NCBI GenBank assembly: GCA_025936825.1
Contig: JAICSO010000006.1
Coordinates: 124,001 to 188,000 of the forward strand
Reading direction: 5' to 3'
Source of the DNA: Terriglobales bacterium
Lineage (GTDB): Bacteria > Acidobacteriota > Terriglobia > Terriglobales > Acidobacteriaceae
DNA length: 64,000 bases
Both the position numbers and the translations under genes were made by a program. The notes under the pieces are model-generated. The model was not told where the DNA came from and ran no database searches. It worked only from the letters and a program-made list of their open reading frames with translations. Each line of letters starts with the position of its first letter. The first letter of the stretch is position 1. Shown piece after piece: positions 54,720-63,902 of this stretch.

Positions 54720-54770
54720 CTTCCGAACCAGTGCGTCGGGGATTCTTGCGCCGGTGCATTGGTTCGGAAG
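54720..54770 (+). other. Long hairpin after pilin 2, before cpaB
   Basis: CTTCCGAACCA (54720-54730) and TGGTTCGGAAG (54760-54770) pair perfectly, and the stem extends inward with G-U pairs to about 20 bp around an 11-base loop. The downstream flank is not T-rich, so it may be a partial terminator, attenuator or a stability element that raises pilin mRNA over the assembly genes. Confidence 0.55.
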
Positions 54771-54934
54771 CGGAACATTCTGCAGTACTGGCGGTTCGGC
54801 TCCGCCTGGGCTTAGAGTTATGGAAAATCGATTGTTGTTGCCTTCCTACCGCTACGGTGTCGTCGTGTGCACCGCCGAGAGTATGATGACATTTCTGGAG
54901 GTGTGTTACGGGCCTGCAAAGATTAATCACCGCA

Positions 54935-55738
54935 TTGATAATCGCTGCGCTGCTTGCGGGGGGCATTACGTATTTGTTTTATCGCCGCATGAGCGCAAGG
55001 GTATCGCAGCGAAAGGCAGTACAGATTGTGGCTGCAAAGGTAGACCTGTCCGTTGGAGTAACTCTTTCCGCAGACAACGTCATGCTGCTCGACTGGTACA
55101 GCGATGCCCTGCCCTCCGGCGCGTTTACAAATGTCGCTGATGTTAACGGTCACCCTCTCCTTTATCCCATGTCGGCAAAGGAGCCGATTTTACAGCGCGA
55201 CATAGGCGTGGTTGGCGCTGGTATTGGCCTCGCGGGGAAGATTCCGGAAGGCATGCGCGGCGTTGCAATCCGATCGAATGAAATCATCGGCGTTGCCGGT
55301 TTCCTATATCCAGGATCGAGAGTTGATCTGCTGATGACGTTTACTCCGCCCGGTGCGCCTCTGCCGGTGACGGAGACTGTTCTGCAGAATGTCGAAGTAC
55401 TTACCGCTGGACAGACGATCGAACCTGATCCTCAAGGAAAGCCACAAACGGTTAACGTAGTCACGTTGCTGCTCAGCCCTGAAAATTCCCAAAAACTGCA
55501 GCTCGCCAGCGCTCAAGGCAATATTCAGTTCGTACTGCGTAGCGGAGCAGACCAAAAGGAGATCGCGGACTTGCGTCCGACCCGGCTCGACGAACTGGTG
55601 GTGGGTGGAAAACCAGCGCCGCCCCCGGTGGTTGCAGCCCCAGGCGTGAAACACACTCCTCGCAAGCCCACTACGCAGAACCCCATCTATTTGATGGAAG
55701 TTATCCAAGGAACACAGCGGTCGGTTCAGAAGTTCTAA
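54935..55738 (+). CDS. cpaB: CpaB/RcpC pilus assembly protein
   Basis: A 267-residue protein by the TTG start, with a signal-anchor (MIIAALLAGGITYLFYRR), a SAF-like segment (residues about 28-90: IVAAKVDLSVGVTLSADNVM) and the RcpC region (GMRGVAIRSNEIIGVAGFLY, PGSRVDLLMTF). CpaB stabilises the secretin and is needed for Flp pili. The TTG lacks a ribosome binding site. A GGAGG at 54897-54901 is six bases from an ACG at 54908, which would give an N-terminus TGLQRLITALIIAALLAGG with the basic residue such anchors usually have. ACG 54908 may be the true start. Confidence 0.8.
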   Translation: MIIAALLAGGITYLFYRRMSARVSQRKAVQIVAAKVDLSVGVTLSADNVMLLDWYSDALPSGAFTNVADVNGHPLLYPMSAKEPILQRDIGVVGAGIGLAGKIPEGMRGVAIRSNEIIGVAGFLYPGSRVDLLMTFTPPGAPLPVTETVLQNVEVLTAGQTIEPDPQGKPQTVNVVTLLLSPENSQKLQLASAQGNIQFVLRSGADQKEIADLRPTRLDELVVGGKPAPPPVVAAPGVKHTPRKPTTQNPIYLMEVIQGTQRSVQKF

Positions 55739-55758
55739 AGGATCCTGTACCTACGAAG

Positions 55759-57135
55759 ATGAAAACTCGCGCGTTGGGAAATACCAAAACTCTTATCCTC
55801 GCACTCGGAATCGTGGCTTTGCTTTACGCGACCCCGGTAGCGGCTCAGTCTGAGGGTCAGGAACTGCATGTTTTCGTTGGCAAATCCGTTGTCATCAATC
55901 TGCAGTCTCCGGTGACGCGGATCTTGTCGAGTAATCCAGCCGTCATTGAGACGCTAGCCACTTCTCCAACGCAGGTCGTTGTGGAAGGAAAAGCCCCAGG
56001 AGCAAGCAGTTTGATTCTGTGGGACCAGGCGGGACACTCGCAGATGCTGGATGTGACCGTCGACGTAAATATTGCAAAACTACGCACAACCATCGAGCAG
56101 ACCTACCCGAATGAGCAGATTAGCATTCAGTCTGACGGAGCACATTTGATCCTCACTGGTACTGTTTCCGAAGCAAAGATTTCCGACGATATAGCGAAGA
56201 TGGCAGCGTCCTATAACCCTGCTGTCGTGAACTCGCTCATCGTTGCCCCGGTCCACGAGCAACAGGTGCTGCTCGAGGTAAAATTCGCCGAGGTCGACCG
56301 AACAAAACTTCAACAACTCGGGATTAATTTCTTCAGTACAGGCGCAACCAATACCACTGGCAGTGTCAGCACACAACAGTTTTCACCACCTACTTTGACC
56401 CCAACCGGTGGCAATACCGGTTCCATTGCTCTTACGGATCCGCTGAACGTCTTTGCGTTTAGGCCAGACCTCAATCTTGGCGTGACGATCAAAGCCTTGG
56501 AAGGTAAGTCTGTATTGCAGATCCTTGCCGAACCCAACTTGCTAGCGCTAAATGGGCAAAAGGCAAGCTTCCTCGCAGGTGGAGAGTTCCCTGTCCCTGT
56601 AGTTCAGGGTGGACAAAGTATCGGGGTTGTCACCATTCAGTTCCGCCCGTTTGGAGTGAGGCTTGACTTTACCGCCTACATTGGGAAAGACAACATTATC
56701 CGGCTGCATGTGCTGCCTGAAGTGAGCACGTTGGATTTCGCGAACGCAGCTATTATCTCAGGCTTCACAGTACCGGCCATGTCGACTCGTCGTGCCGAAA
56801 CCGACATAGAGCTTAAAGATGGCCAATCCTTTGGAATTGCTGGGCTTCTCGACAATCGCGCGCAAGTACAACTGAGCAAGGTACCGGGGATTGGCGACAT
56901 TCCAATCCTTGGAAACCTATTCCGGTCTAAGAGCATCAGCCGGAGCAATAGTGAGCTAGTCGTGCTAGTGACTCCTCACGTAGTGGATCCTGCCAAGTTG
57001 AGCGGCCCCGGTCCAGCTACGCCAGCAAATCCCATCAAGTTCCTTGACAACAACAAGTTTGACAAAGACTTACCAAACAAAAGTGACCCCGCAAAAAGTG
57101 GTCAAACGAGCGAACCGACTCCGAGCACGAAATGA
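55759..57135 (+). CDS. cpaC: CpaC/RcpA secretin
   Basis: A 458-residue outer-membrane secretin of the Tad system. Signal peptide about 1-30 (LYATPVAAQ), an N-terminal secretin-associated domain (ELHVFVGKSVVINLQSP; IETLATSPTQVVVEGKAPGA), a BON-like middle region, and the secretin domain ending with MSTRRAETDIELKDGQSFGI, SKVPGIGDIPILGNLFRSKS and SNSELVVLVTPHVVDP. Forms the pore through which the Flp pilus exits. Overlaps tadZ by four bases (ATGA). Confidence 0.9.
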   Translation: MKTRALGNTKTLILALGIVALLYATPVAAQSEGQELHVFVGKSVVINLQSPVTRILSSNPAVIETLATSPTQVVVEGKAPGASSLILWDQAGHSQMLDVTVDVNIAKLRTTIEQTYPNEQISIQSDGAHLILTGTVSEAKISDDIAKMAASYNPAVVNSLIVAPVHEQQVLLEVKFAEVDRTKLQQLGINFFSTGATNTTGSVSTQQFSPPTLTPTGGNTGSIALTDPLNVFAFRPDLNLGVTIKALEGKSVLQILAEPNLLALNGQKASFLAGGEFPVPVVQGGQSIGVVTIQFRPFGVRLDFTAYIGKDNIIRLHVLPEVSTLDFANAAIISGFTVPAMSTRRAETDIELKDGQSFGIAGLLDNRAQVQLSKVPGIGDIPILGNLFRSKSISRSNSELVVLVTPHVVDPAKLSGPGPATPANPIKFLDNNKFDKDLPNKSDPAKSGQTSEPTPSTK

Positions 57136-58391
57136 AACCAATGCCCATCCGAGAGACACCCAACGGCTCGCCGCGCGAAAGTTTTTCGACCAGCGAACCC
57201 ATTTCGGTGGTCGGAGTCTGCCTGGACGACGAAACTTGGACGGCATTGAAGCAGTTTGCTGAGTCTGCCCCGCTGATCCAGCTGCGTTCACATCTTTCGG
57301 ATTATCGGGTTCAGGAAAGTGAATCTCCTCTGGATTTGTTTGGCACATCCGTGCCGGACATCTGCATCATCGATTTCGACCGAGACCGGCGTAAAGCCGG
57401 TTTGGCTGCTGAGGTAATTCACGCGTCAGCTCATGATACTGCGCTCTTTGCTGTCTCCTCCGATCCGCAGCCGGACTTCATTATTCAGGCGATGCGTAGC
57501 GGGTGCAGCGAATACCTCCTTAAACCTGTTGGACGAGAACAACTCCTGAACGCCGTGGCGAGAGTAGGCGGACGCCGTCGCGAGCGGCTCCAGCCGAACA
57601 AAGCGCAAGTCTACGCCTTTATGGGCGCCAAGGGCGGATGTGGTGTTACCAGCCTCGTCACGCAGCTGGGCGCTCTTTTCGCCAGCTCCTTCTCGAAAAA
57701 GACTTTAGTAGTAGATTTGCACCCGGATTTCGGCGATGCGGCTTTGTACCTCGGGCTCACCCGTTACCGGTATCACTTTTTTGAGCTCGTCGAGAACACT
57801 GATCGGCTTGATGCCGAATTATTAGGAAGCTTCTTGGCTCATCATTCCAGTGGCCTTGATCTGATTCCTGCTCCCGAAGGCAACGACATGCCCAGACGTA
57901 TCCAGCCGGGAGCGATTGCGCAGACTTTCGACTTTCTAAAAGCGCGTTATGACTACATTTTAGTGGACATGGCACCAGGCCTGAGTGATGAGAACCTAGA
58001 AATGATCCGCCATTGCGACCACCTGCACGTGGTTACGGTGGCTGAGGTTTCGGCGTTAAGAAATGCGGTACGTCACTTTGATTATTTGACTCGCAAGGAG
58101 ATCCCGCGAGAGCGGTTCCGGGTGATCCTGAATCGACATCAAAAGCGTTCACTCATCGCTGATAACGAAATTGAAAAGACGATCGGACAAAGGATTTTCT
58201 GGAAAGTCCCGAATCAATACGCCCATGTCGTCAAGGCGATCAACGGTGGCGATCCAATTGCATCGCTTTCTAGTTCGGATGTAACAAAGAACCTCAAAGA
58301 GTTTGCGTCAACGCTAGGAGCAAAGCCTTCAACAGGTACGGAAAAGAGAAAAGAAGGCACAGGCCTGTTAGGACTTCTTGGTCGGTCGTAA
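57132..58391 (+). CDS. tadZ: TadZ/CpaE-type MinD-like ATPase, variant P-loop
   Basis: A 419-residue two-domain protein. Residues about 25-150 are a receiver-like domain (VPDICIIDFDRD, YLLKPVGRE) that in TadZ/CpaE has lost signalling. Residues 155-400 are MinD-like; the deviant Walker A reads GAKGGCGVTS (167-174): the first Lys is kept, but the second, in KGGxGK(T/S), is Val. LVVDLHPDFGDAAL and ILVDMAPGLSDENL are the Walker A' and B strands. TadZ places the pilus machine at a pole. ATG overlaps the cpaC stop. Confidence 0.85.
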   Translation: MKPMPIRETPNGSPRESFSTSEPISVVGVCLDDETWTALKQFAESAPLIQLRSHLSDYRVQESESPLDLFGTSVPDICIIDFDRDRRKAGLAAEVIHASAHDTALFAVSSDPQPDFIIQAMRSGCSEYLLKPVGREQLLNAVARVGGRRRERLQPNKAQVYAFMGAKGGCGVTSLVTQLGALFASSFSKKTLVVDLHPDFGDAALYLGLTRYRYHFFELVENTDRLDAELLGSFLAHHSSGLDLIPAPEGNDMPRRIQPGAIAQTFDFLKARYDYILVDMAPGLSDENLEMIRHCDHLHVVTVAEVSALRNAVRHFDYLTRKEIPRERFRVILNRHQKRSLIADNEIEKTIGQRIFWKVPNQYAHVVKAINGGDPIASLSSSDVTKNLKEFASTLGAKPSTGTEKRKEGTGLLGLLGRS

Positions 58392-58400
58392 GGGGGATGT

Positions 58401-59756
58401 ATGGGAGAATTTAACTCGGTTTCGACTCCAATCAGCAGTTCCGGGATTGCGATGGCGACTGAAGCCAAGCGCACCGGGCTGAGCTTCAAGGAATACCAGG
58501 AGTTGAAAACCAGTGTGCACCGCGACCTGATCAGCCGGGTCGACCTGGAACGTGTAGCGACGCAACGTGACGAATACACCCGCGGGCAGGTACTCTCTGT
58601 CATACAGGATTTAGTTGCAAACCTGAAGACGCCACTAAGCGGCCGCGAACGAGAGCGACTGTCCCTCGAAGTTCTCGACGAAGTTTTCGGGTTGGGACCT
58701 CTCGAGCCCCTTCTGCAGGACCCCACTGTAAACGACATCCTCGTGAATGGCCCCAAGCAGGTTTACGTCGAACGCGCTGGCGTACTGGAAGAAAGTAATG
58801 TGATGTTCAAGGACAATGGGCACCTGATGAACATCATCGACAAGATCGTGTCTGCAATTGGTCGCCGTGTAGATGAATCATCGCCAATGGTCGATGCGCG
58901 CCTGGCAGACGGTTCCCGAGTGAACGTCATCATTCCGCCCCTGGCGATTGATGGCCCACATATTTCAATCCGCCGGTTTGGACACATTCCAATCACGGAA
59001 GACGACCTACTACGTAACCAAACCATTACGCAGCCGATGCTCGAGTTGTTGCGTGGCGCAGTAAAGGCGCGATTGAACGTGATTATCTCGGGCGGCACGG
59101 GCGCCGGAAAAACGACTCTACTGAACGTTCTTTCTGGGTATATTTCGGAGAAAGAACGAATCGTTACGATCGAGGATTCCGCCGAATTACAGATGAAGCA
59201 GCGGCACTGTGTTCGTTTGGAAACACGGCCGTCGAATATCGAGGGTCGCGGCGCAGTATTGCAACGGCAACTTGTGATCAACAGTCTACGTATGCGACCT
59301 GATCGCATCGTGGTCGGCGAGGTGCGCGGTGAGGAAGCACTAGACATGTTGCAGGCCATGAACACCGGCCATGACGGATCGTTGACTACCGTACACGCGA
59401 ACAGTCCTAGAGATGCTCTTGCCCGTATCGAGACGATGGCAATGATGGCGAATTTGAACCTGCCGGAAAAGGCTGTGCGTCGACAGATCGCTTCGGCTGT
59501 TCAGCTTGTCGTTCAGATCTCTCGATTTAACGATGGCACACGCCGCGTGACGTATCTCTCCGAAATCACCGGCATGGAAGAGGACATCGTCAGCATGCAG
59601 GATGTGTTCGTGTTCGAGAAGCAAGGAATATCACAGGACGGACGGGTGGTTGGTTCGTTCCAGGCAACGGGTATTCGTCCAAAATTCGCAGACCGATTAA
59701 AGGCGTCGGGCATCAATGTTCCTGCCTCCTGGTTTGAGCACTCGTTTACGATTTAG
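58401..59756 (+). CDS. tadA: TadA/CpaF secretion ATPase
   Basis: A 451-residue type II/IV secretion ATPase of the TadA family. The N-terminal domain ends [20 protein letters not shown]; Walker A is [20 protein letters not shown] (about residues 230-240), Asp box [12 protein letters not shown], Walker [20 protein letters not shown], and the His box [20 protein letters not shown]. It drives assembly of Flp pili. AGGGGG sits four bases before the ATG. Full length and complete. Confidence 0.95.
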   Translation: MGEFNSVSTPISSSGIAMATEAKRTGLSFKEYQELKTSVHRDLISRVDLERVATQRDEYTRGQVLSVIQDLVANLKTPLSGRERERLSLEVLDEVFGLGPLEPLLQDPTVNDILVNGPKQVYVERAGVLEESNVMFKDNGHLMNIIDKIVSAIGRRVDESSPMVDARLADGSRVNVIIPPLAIDGPHISIRRFGHIPITEDDLLRNQTITQPMLELLRGAVKARLNVIISGGTGAGKTTLLNVLSGYISEKERIVTIEDSAELQMKQRHCVRLETRPSNIEGRGAVLQRQLVINSLRMRPDRIVVGEVRGEEALDMLQAMNTGHDGSLTTVHANSPRDALARIETMAMMANLNLPEKAVRRQIASAVQLVVQISRFNDGTRRVTYLSEITGMEEDIVSMQDVFVFEKQGISQDGRVVGSFQATGIRPKFADRLKASGINVPASWFEHSFTI

Positions 59757-59766
59757 GAAAATCCGA

Positions 59767-60711
59767 ATGTTACTGTTCATATTTCTAATGTTGCTTTGCT
59801 TCGGTATCGTCTTCTATGTGCTACGGCCGACGAAGACGGAGAGTGCCGTTCAGCAGCATCTAGAGAACATTCAGGAAAGCCGCCCTGAAGCCATAAATCG
59901 GACGATTCTACGATCGGAGGGATATAGCCAGAATGCCGAAGTTACGGAATTCATCCGAGAACTTCCCGGTGCGCAAGAAACACTGAGTCTGATCCGACAA
60001 TCAGGTGTGAACTGGACCGTTGCGCCGGTTATGGGAGCTTCGCTCCTTGCTACAGCTCTTACCGCCTGGATCGCGTCCTACTTTCTGCCTGGTATTTTGC
60101 TCGCGATAATCGTGGGAGTTGTCGCTGGAGCTGTACCGTACGCATACCTGCTGATCATGCGAGAGCTGCGCTTTCGCAAGTGCGATGAATTACTGCCAGA
60201 GGCAATCGATCTTATGGCGCGTGGTCTGCGGGCGGGCCACGCACTCACCGCAGTTATCGAAATGGTTGGAAGCGAAATACCCGATCCTATTGGGTCTGAG
60301 TTTACTCGCCTGCACGAGGAACATTCACTTGGCTTGCAACTCCGCGATGCCACGATGAACCTTGTGGACCGCCTGCCTCGCGACGATGTTCGGTTTCTTG
60401 CAACCGCCATTTTGTTGCAGAAAGAAACAGGCGGAAATCTTGCTGTGATTCTCGATAAGACTTCCGCGGTAGCGCGCGAGCGTGCGAGATTGCGTGGCCA
60501 ACTCAAAATCTATACCGCGCAGGGACGTATAACCGGATGGATTCTCTGTTTTATGCCGTTCATTATGTTTGGCCTATTAAGCGCTTTGAACTGGAACTTT
60601 GAGAAGCTGCTTTTTACCGAACATATTGGGCGGGTATTGATTTACATCGGACTCACTTTGATGGGGTTCGGTGTTTTTGTAATTCGCAAGATTATCGACG
60701 TGAAGGTCTAA
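59767..60711 (+). CDS. tadB: TadB inner-membrane platform protein
   Basis: A 314-residue GspF/TadB-family membrane protein: an N-terminal helix, PVMGASLLATALTAWIASYF, a cytoplasmic domain with LPEAIDLMARGLRAGHALTA and VIEMVGSEIPDP, LQKETGGNLAVILDKTSAVA, and C-terminal helices. It pairs with TadC to form the platform for the pilin and ATPase. ATG 59767 is preferred to the frame start at 59716, which lies inside tadA. It follows AGGA by eight bases. Confidence 0.9.
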   Translation: MLLFIFLMLLCFGIVFYVLRPTKTESAVQQHLENIQESRPEAINRTILRSEGYSQNAEVTEFIRELPGAQETLSLIRQSGVNWTVAPVMGASLLATALTAWIASYFLPGILLAIIVGVVAGAVPYAYLLIMRELRFRKCDELLPEAIDLMARGLRAGHALTAVIEMVGSEIPDPIGSEFTRLHEEHSLGLQLRDATMNLVDRLPRDDVRFLATAILLQKETGGNLAVILDKTSAVARERARLRGQLKIYTAQGRITGWILCFMPFIMFGLLSALNWNFEKLLFTEHIGRVLIYIGLTLMGFGVFVIRKIIDVKV

Positions 60712-60713
60712 GC

Positions 60714-61613
60714 ATGGGTTTCTGGATCCTAGGCATTTGCCTATTCGTGGGCTTTGTCTTCATATTCCTGCTGTTAGCGCCTCGCCCGACAGCGGCGGGA
60801 GCTCTTTTGCAGGAAGCAGTTCGACCTGTACGCGCGGCCGAGACCCCAGCATGGCGTGGTGCACTCGACGTCGATTTTGTGGCGAAGCCATTCACCTTTA
60901 TTCGCTCACTGATCGCGTCTGAACCGAACCCAGAACTCGTCCGTCGACTGATGTTAGCCGGCTATAGAAAGCCAGCTCATGCTGACATATTTCTTGGATC
61001 TAGACTGGCCATTCCCGCGGTACTCGGACTTTTGGTAGCTCTTTTCATCAATACCAGCACGATCATTTTTTTCATGGTGGCGATTGGAGTGGGATTTTTT
61101 GCTCCGGATTTCTGGCTGAGCTGGGCCATCAACAAACGCCGTGAACGCATTCGGCTGAGTCTGCCTGACGGTCTGGATTTCTTGGCTATTTGCCTGGAAG
61201 CGGGCCTCGGCCTCGACCAGGGCATCATCCGTTTGGGTCAAGAATTGCGAGTGAGTCATCCGGCGTTGTCGGAAGAGTTGCTCCAGATCAACTTCGAGCA
61301 GCGAGCTGGAGTGCCACGAATCGCGGCTTGGAAAAGCTTCGCGGATCGAGTTGACTTGGAAAGCGCCCGTTCTTTTGTCGGCATGCTGGTTCAGACAGAC
61401 AGGTTTGGCACTCCCATCTCCAAGTCTCTAGGAGCTTTCTCTGATTCATTGCGTACGCAAAGGCGTCAGAAAGCAGAGGAGCTGGCGGCAAAAACCACTA
61501 TTAAATTGCTCTTTCCGCTGGCTTTGTTCATAGCTCCCTCGATGGGCATTGTGCTCTTAGGGCCTGCGTTTATATCGCTTGTGAAAGGCTTTTCGAGAGC
61601 TTTTGGGGTCTGA
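60714..61613 (+). CDS. tadC: TadC inner-membrane platform protein
   Basis: A 299-residue TadC-family protein (T2SSF domain). N-terminal helix, a cytoplasmic part with RIRLSLPDGLDFLAICLEAG and LGLDQGIIRLGQEL (the family core), SFVGMLVQTDRFGTPISKSL, and the final helices LLFPLALFIAPSMGIVLLGP. Two bases after tadB. Role as for TadB. Confidence 0.9.
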   Translation: MGFWILGICLFVGFVFIFLLLAPRPTAAGALLQEAVRPVRAAETPAWRGALDVDFVAKPFTFIRSLIASEPNPELVRRLMLAGYRKPAHADIFLGSRLAIPAVLGLLVALFINTSTIIFFMVAIGVGFFAPDFWLSWAINKRRERIRLSLPDGLDFLAICLEAGLGLDQGIIRLGQELRVSHPALSEELLQINFEQRAGVPRIAAWKSFADRVDLESARSFVGMLVQTDRFGTPISKSLGAFSDSLRTQRRQKAEELAAKTTIKLLFPLALFIAPSMGIVLLGPAFISLVKGFSRAFGV

Positions 61614-61650
61614 AACAAGTTTGGCAGTTCAATTCAAGGAGAGGTGACAA

Positions 61651-61749
61651 ATGGATAACGTAACACTGATTCGCGTCGTATCGGGCGTGCTGGCAGTCGT
61701 CGTTTTCTTCACGCTGGTATACCGCATGAAGAAAAAAGCACCTCGCTAG
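61651..61749 (+). CDS. 32-residue membrane peptide in tad operon
   Basis: A 32-residue open frame with one helix (RVVSGVLAVVVFFTLVYR) and a basic tail (MKKKAPR), unrecognised by family. Support: AAGGAGAGG lies nine bases before the ATG, it sits between tadC and the DUF192 gene in the same direction, and the hydrophobic/basic layout follows the positive-inside rule. Could be a small subunit or regulator of the Tad platform; equally a leader peptide. Too short for firm assignment. Confidence 0.6.
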   Translation: MDNVTLIRVVSGVLAVVVFFTLVYRMKKKAPR

Positions 61750-61782
61750 ACCAACTATCCCCACTTCGTGGAAGGACCACGT

Positions 61783-62319
61783 ATGTTCGAGAAGCAGCGG
61801 CACGTTTTTGTCTATAACAAGACGAAGGAGACCTTTCTCGCCTTCAAGGTCAAGGTGGCCGACTCCATTCTGGGGCGGCTCGTTGGCCTGCTGGGGCGAA
61901 GGTCTCTACAGCCGGATAGCGGCGTCTGGATCGTGCCCGCCAATGCGGTTCATACCATCGGGATGTTGTTTTCCTTCGATCTGGTTTTGATCGACAAGGA
62001 TTTCAAGGTGGTGGGCCTGCGCGAACTTGTGCGTCCTTTTCGGGTGACCTGGCCGGAACGCCACGCCGAAAGCGTTCTGGAGCTGCCTGCCCACACGATC
62101 TTCAGAAGCCGTACTCAAATCGGGGACCAGCTTCTGATTGAACGCTATGAGGCCAAGAAGCCCGTCGAAGCAAGTATTCCAGTGAAACTGGAGAGTGTCC
62201 CGCCGGTGGTGGAACGTCCGGATTCGCTTGCAGCGCGGACTCCGGTGGTTCCGATCGCTCCCCAGAGCGAAAGTGCGGATACCCAACGTTCCAGTTTCGC
62301 GGCTTCGAAAAACCGATAA
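61783..62319 (+). CDS. DUF192 family protein
   Basis: A 178-residue DUF192 protein: LAFKVKVADSILGRLVGLLG, LQPDSGVWIVPANAVHTIGM with the family's conserved Val-His turn, FSFDLVLIDKDFKVVGLREL, and ESVLELPAHTIFRSRTQIGD. The C-terminal 50 residues are a Pro/Ser-rich extension not usual in the family. It follows the Tad genes in the same direction and is likely co-transcribed. ATG 61783 has GGAAGGA close upstream. Its function in pili is unknown. Confidence 0.8.
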   Translation: MFEKQRHVFVYNKTKETFLAFKVKVADSILGRLVGLLGRRSLQPDSGVWIVPANAVHTIGMLFSFDLVLIDKDFKVVGLRELVRPFRVTWPERHAESVLELPAHTIFRSRTQIGDQLLIERYEAKKPVEASIPVKLESVPPVVERPDSLAARTPVVPIAPQSESADTQRSSFAASKNR

Positions 62320-62333
62320 GATTTGCCGCACTG

Positions 62334-62358
62334 CGGGCGGTGCGTCCAGAACCGCCCG
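62334..62358 (+). terminator. Rho-independent-like terminator of the tad operon
   Basis: CGGGCGGT (62334-62341) and ACCGCCCG (62351-62358) form an 8-bp GC-rich stem with a 9-base loop, followed by TTCTCTT. It lies 15 bases after the DUF192 stop, at the place where the long tad operon would be expected to end. Confidence 0.6.
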
Positions 62359-62363
62359 TTCTC

Positions 62364-62391
62364 TTGCATTCCTGCGTCTTCCCGTTACAAT
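62364..62391 (+). promoter_or_regulatory. Sigma70-like promoter of GH30 gene
   Basis: TTGCAT (62364-62369), 16-base spacer, TACAAT (62386-62391), giving a start near 62398 and a leader of about 70 bases before the GH30 ATG at 62469. Confidence 0.45.
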
Positions 62392-62468
62392 CCTTTCGAA
62401 TTCCTGAGCGCGTCCACTAACACGCGTCCGCAGGCATAAGGTGTCCGCAGTCATAAGATGGAGGTCCG

Positions 62469-63902
62469 ATGAAGAACGAAAGCACGCGGCGTCATTTTCT
62501 GAAGTCATCCGGAACGGGTATAGCAACCTTGGCAGCGACCTCGATTCTGCCCGCCAGCATCGCCACAGCACAACCGACTGCTGGCAGCAGTGGTGATGTT
62601 TCGGTGTGGACCACCGGGGGCGAAGACAGGCTCAAGAAACAATCCGCTATAAAGTGGAAAGCCGTGCACGGAGCGGGCGGTGCCAACACCGTCGTAGTAG
62701 ATCCCGGCAAGTCGTATCAGGAGATCCTCGGCTTCGGCGCGGCGTTCACGGATGCCGCGTGCTACACCTTCAACCGCCTGGATCCCTCTGCTCGGAAAAC
62801 CCTCTTCCACGAGTTGTTCGATCCAGCGGAAATAGGGCTCAGCGTCTGCCGTACCTGCGTTGGCTCAAGCGATTATTCAACCGAAGCCTTCACCTATGAC
62901 GAGGGCGATCCCGATCCCGAGCTCACGCGATTCTCCATCGCTCACGACCGCCCTTACGTTCTGCCGATCTTGCGGCAAGCGCGCAAGGTGAACCCCGATC
63001 TGTTCCTCTTCTCTTCCCCGTGGACCCCGCCGGGCTGGATGAAATCGAACAAGTCAATGCTCGGCGGAAATATGCAGCGGCATTACATGGCCTCGTATGC
63101 GAATTATTTTGTGAAATTTCTGCAGGCCTACGAGGCAGAAGGCGTGTCGGTGAATGCAGTCACTGTGCAGAACGAGGTCGACACCGACCAGGATGGTCGC
63201 ATGCCCCAGTGCACCTGGCCTATGGAATACGAAGCCGACTTCGTCCGGCAATATCTCGGCCCGACCTTTGAGAAGAACGGGGTCAAGACGAAAATCTGGA
63301 TCATCGATCACAACTACAATCTGTGGGGTCGCGCGATGGGGGAACTCGAAACTCCCGGCGTCCACAAGTACACGAACGCGATTGCCTGGCATGGGTATGT
63401 CGGTAAGCCCGAGTGGATGATGCGCGTCCTCCAGGCGTACCCAGAGGTTGAGATGTATTGGACCGAAGGGGGCCCGGAGTATACCGATCCGAACTACGCG
63501 AAAGACTGGACGACGTGGAGCAATACTTTCATTGGAATCCTGCGAAACGGATGCCGTTCAATTACGGGATGGAATCTTGCGCTCGACGAACATGGAAAAC
63601 CGAACATCGGTCCCTTCAACTGTGGCGGGATGGTGACCATTCATTCGCAGACGAAGGAAATTACTCGTAGCGGCCAGTACTGGGCGTTTGCGCACTTCTC
63701 GCGCTTCCTCAAGCGAGGGGCACATCGAATTGAAAGCAGTGGTGCGGCGAATGTTGAACACGCAGCTTTCCAGAACCCGGATGGTTCGCGAGTGTTGGTC
63801 CTGGCCAACACCGGGCCGGCGCACGAAGTTGAGGTCCGCGTTGGGCAGAAGGCGACATCTGTTCAGATGGGGCAGAGTGCGGTCGCCACGCTCAGTTGGT
63901 AA
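62469..63902 (+). CDS. GH30 glucosylceramidase-like glycosidase, Tat-exported
   Basis: A 477-residue GH30 enzyme. The leader has twin arginines (RRHFLKSSGTG) and a hydrophobic stretch ending IATA, so it is probably exported folded. The catalytic acid/base is Glu236 in VTVQNEVD and the nucleophile Glu333 in YWTEGGPEY; WHGY and GFGAAFTDAACY are further family marks. GH30 subfamilies include glucosylceramidase, beta-1,6-glucanase and xylanase; this one is closest in layout to glucosylceramidase-like members. GGAGG sits four bases before the ATG. Independent of the Tad operon. Confidence 0.9.
   Translation: MKNESTRRHFLKSSGTGIATLAATSILPASIATAQPTAGSSGDVSVWTTGGEDRLKKQSAIKWKAVHGAGGANTVVVDPGKSYQEILGFGAAFTDAACYTFNRLDPSARKTLFHELFDPAEIGLSVCRTCVGSSDYSTEAFTYDEGDPDPELTRFSIAHDRPYVLPILRQARKVNPDLFLFSSPWTPPGWMKSNKSMLGGNMQRHYMASYANYFVKFLQAYEAEGVSVNAVTVQNEVDTDQDGRMPQCTWPMEYEADFVRQYLGPTFEKNGVKTKIWIIDHNYNLWGRAMGELETPGVHKYTNAIAWHGYVGKPEWMMRVLQAYPEVEMYWTEGGPEYTDPNYAKDWTTWSNTFIGILRNGCRSITGWNLALDEHGKPNIGPFNCGGMVTIHSQTKEITRSGQYWAFAHFSRFLKRGAHRIESSGAANVEHAAFQNPDGSRVLVLANTGPAHEVEVRVGQKATSVQMGQSAVATLSW

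Noticed and set aside
54754-55140. 128-codon open frame overlapping the hairpin and cpaB
   Set aside because: It is in another frame of cpaB and of the hairpin, with no ribosome binding site or motif.
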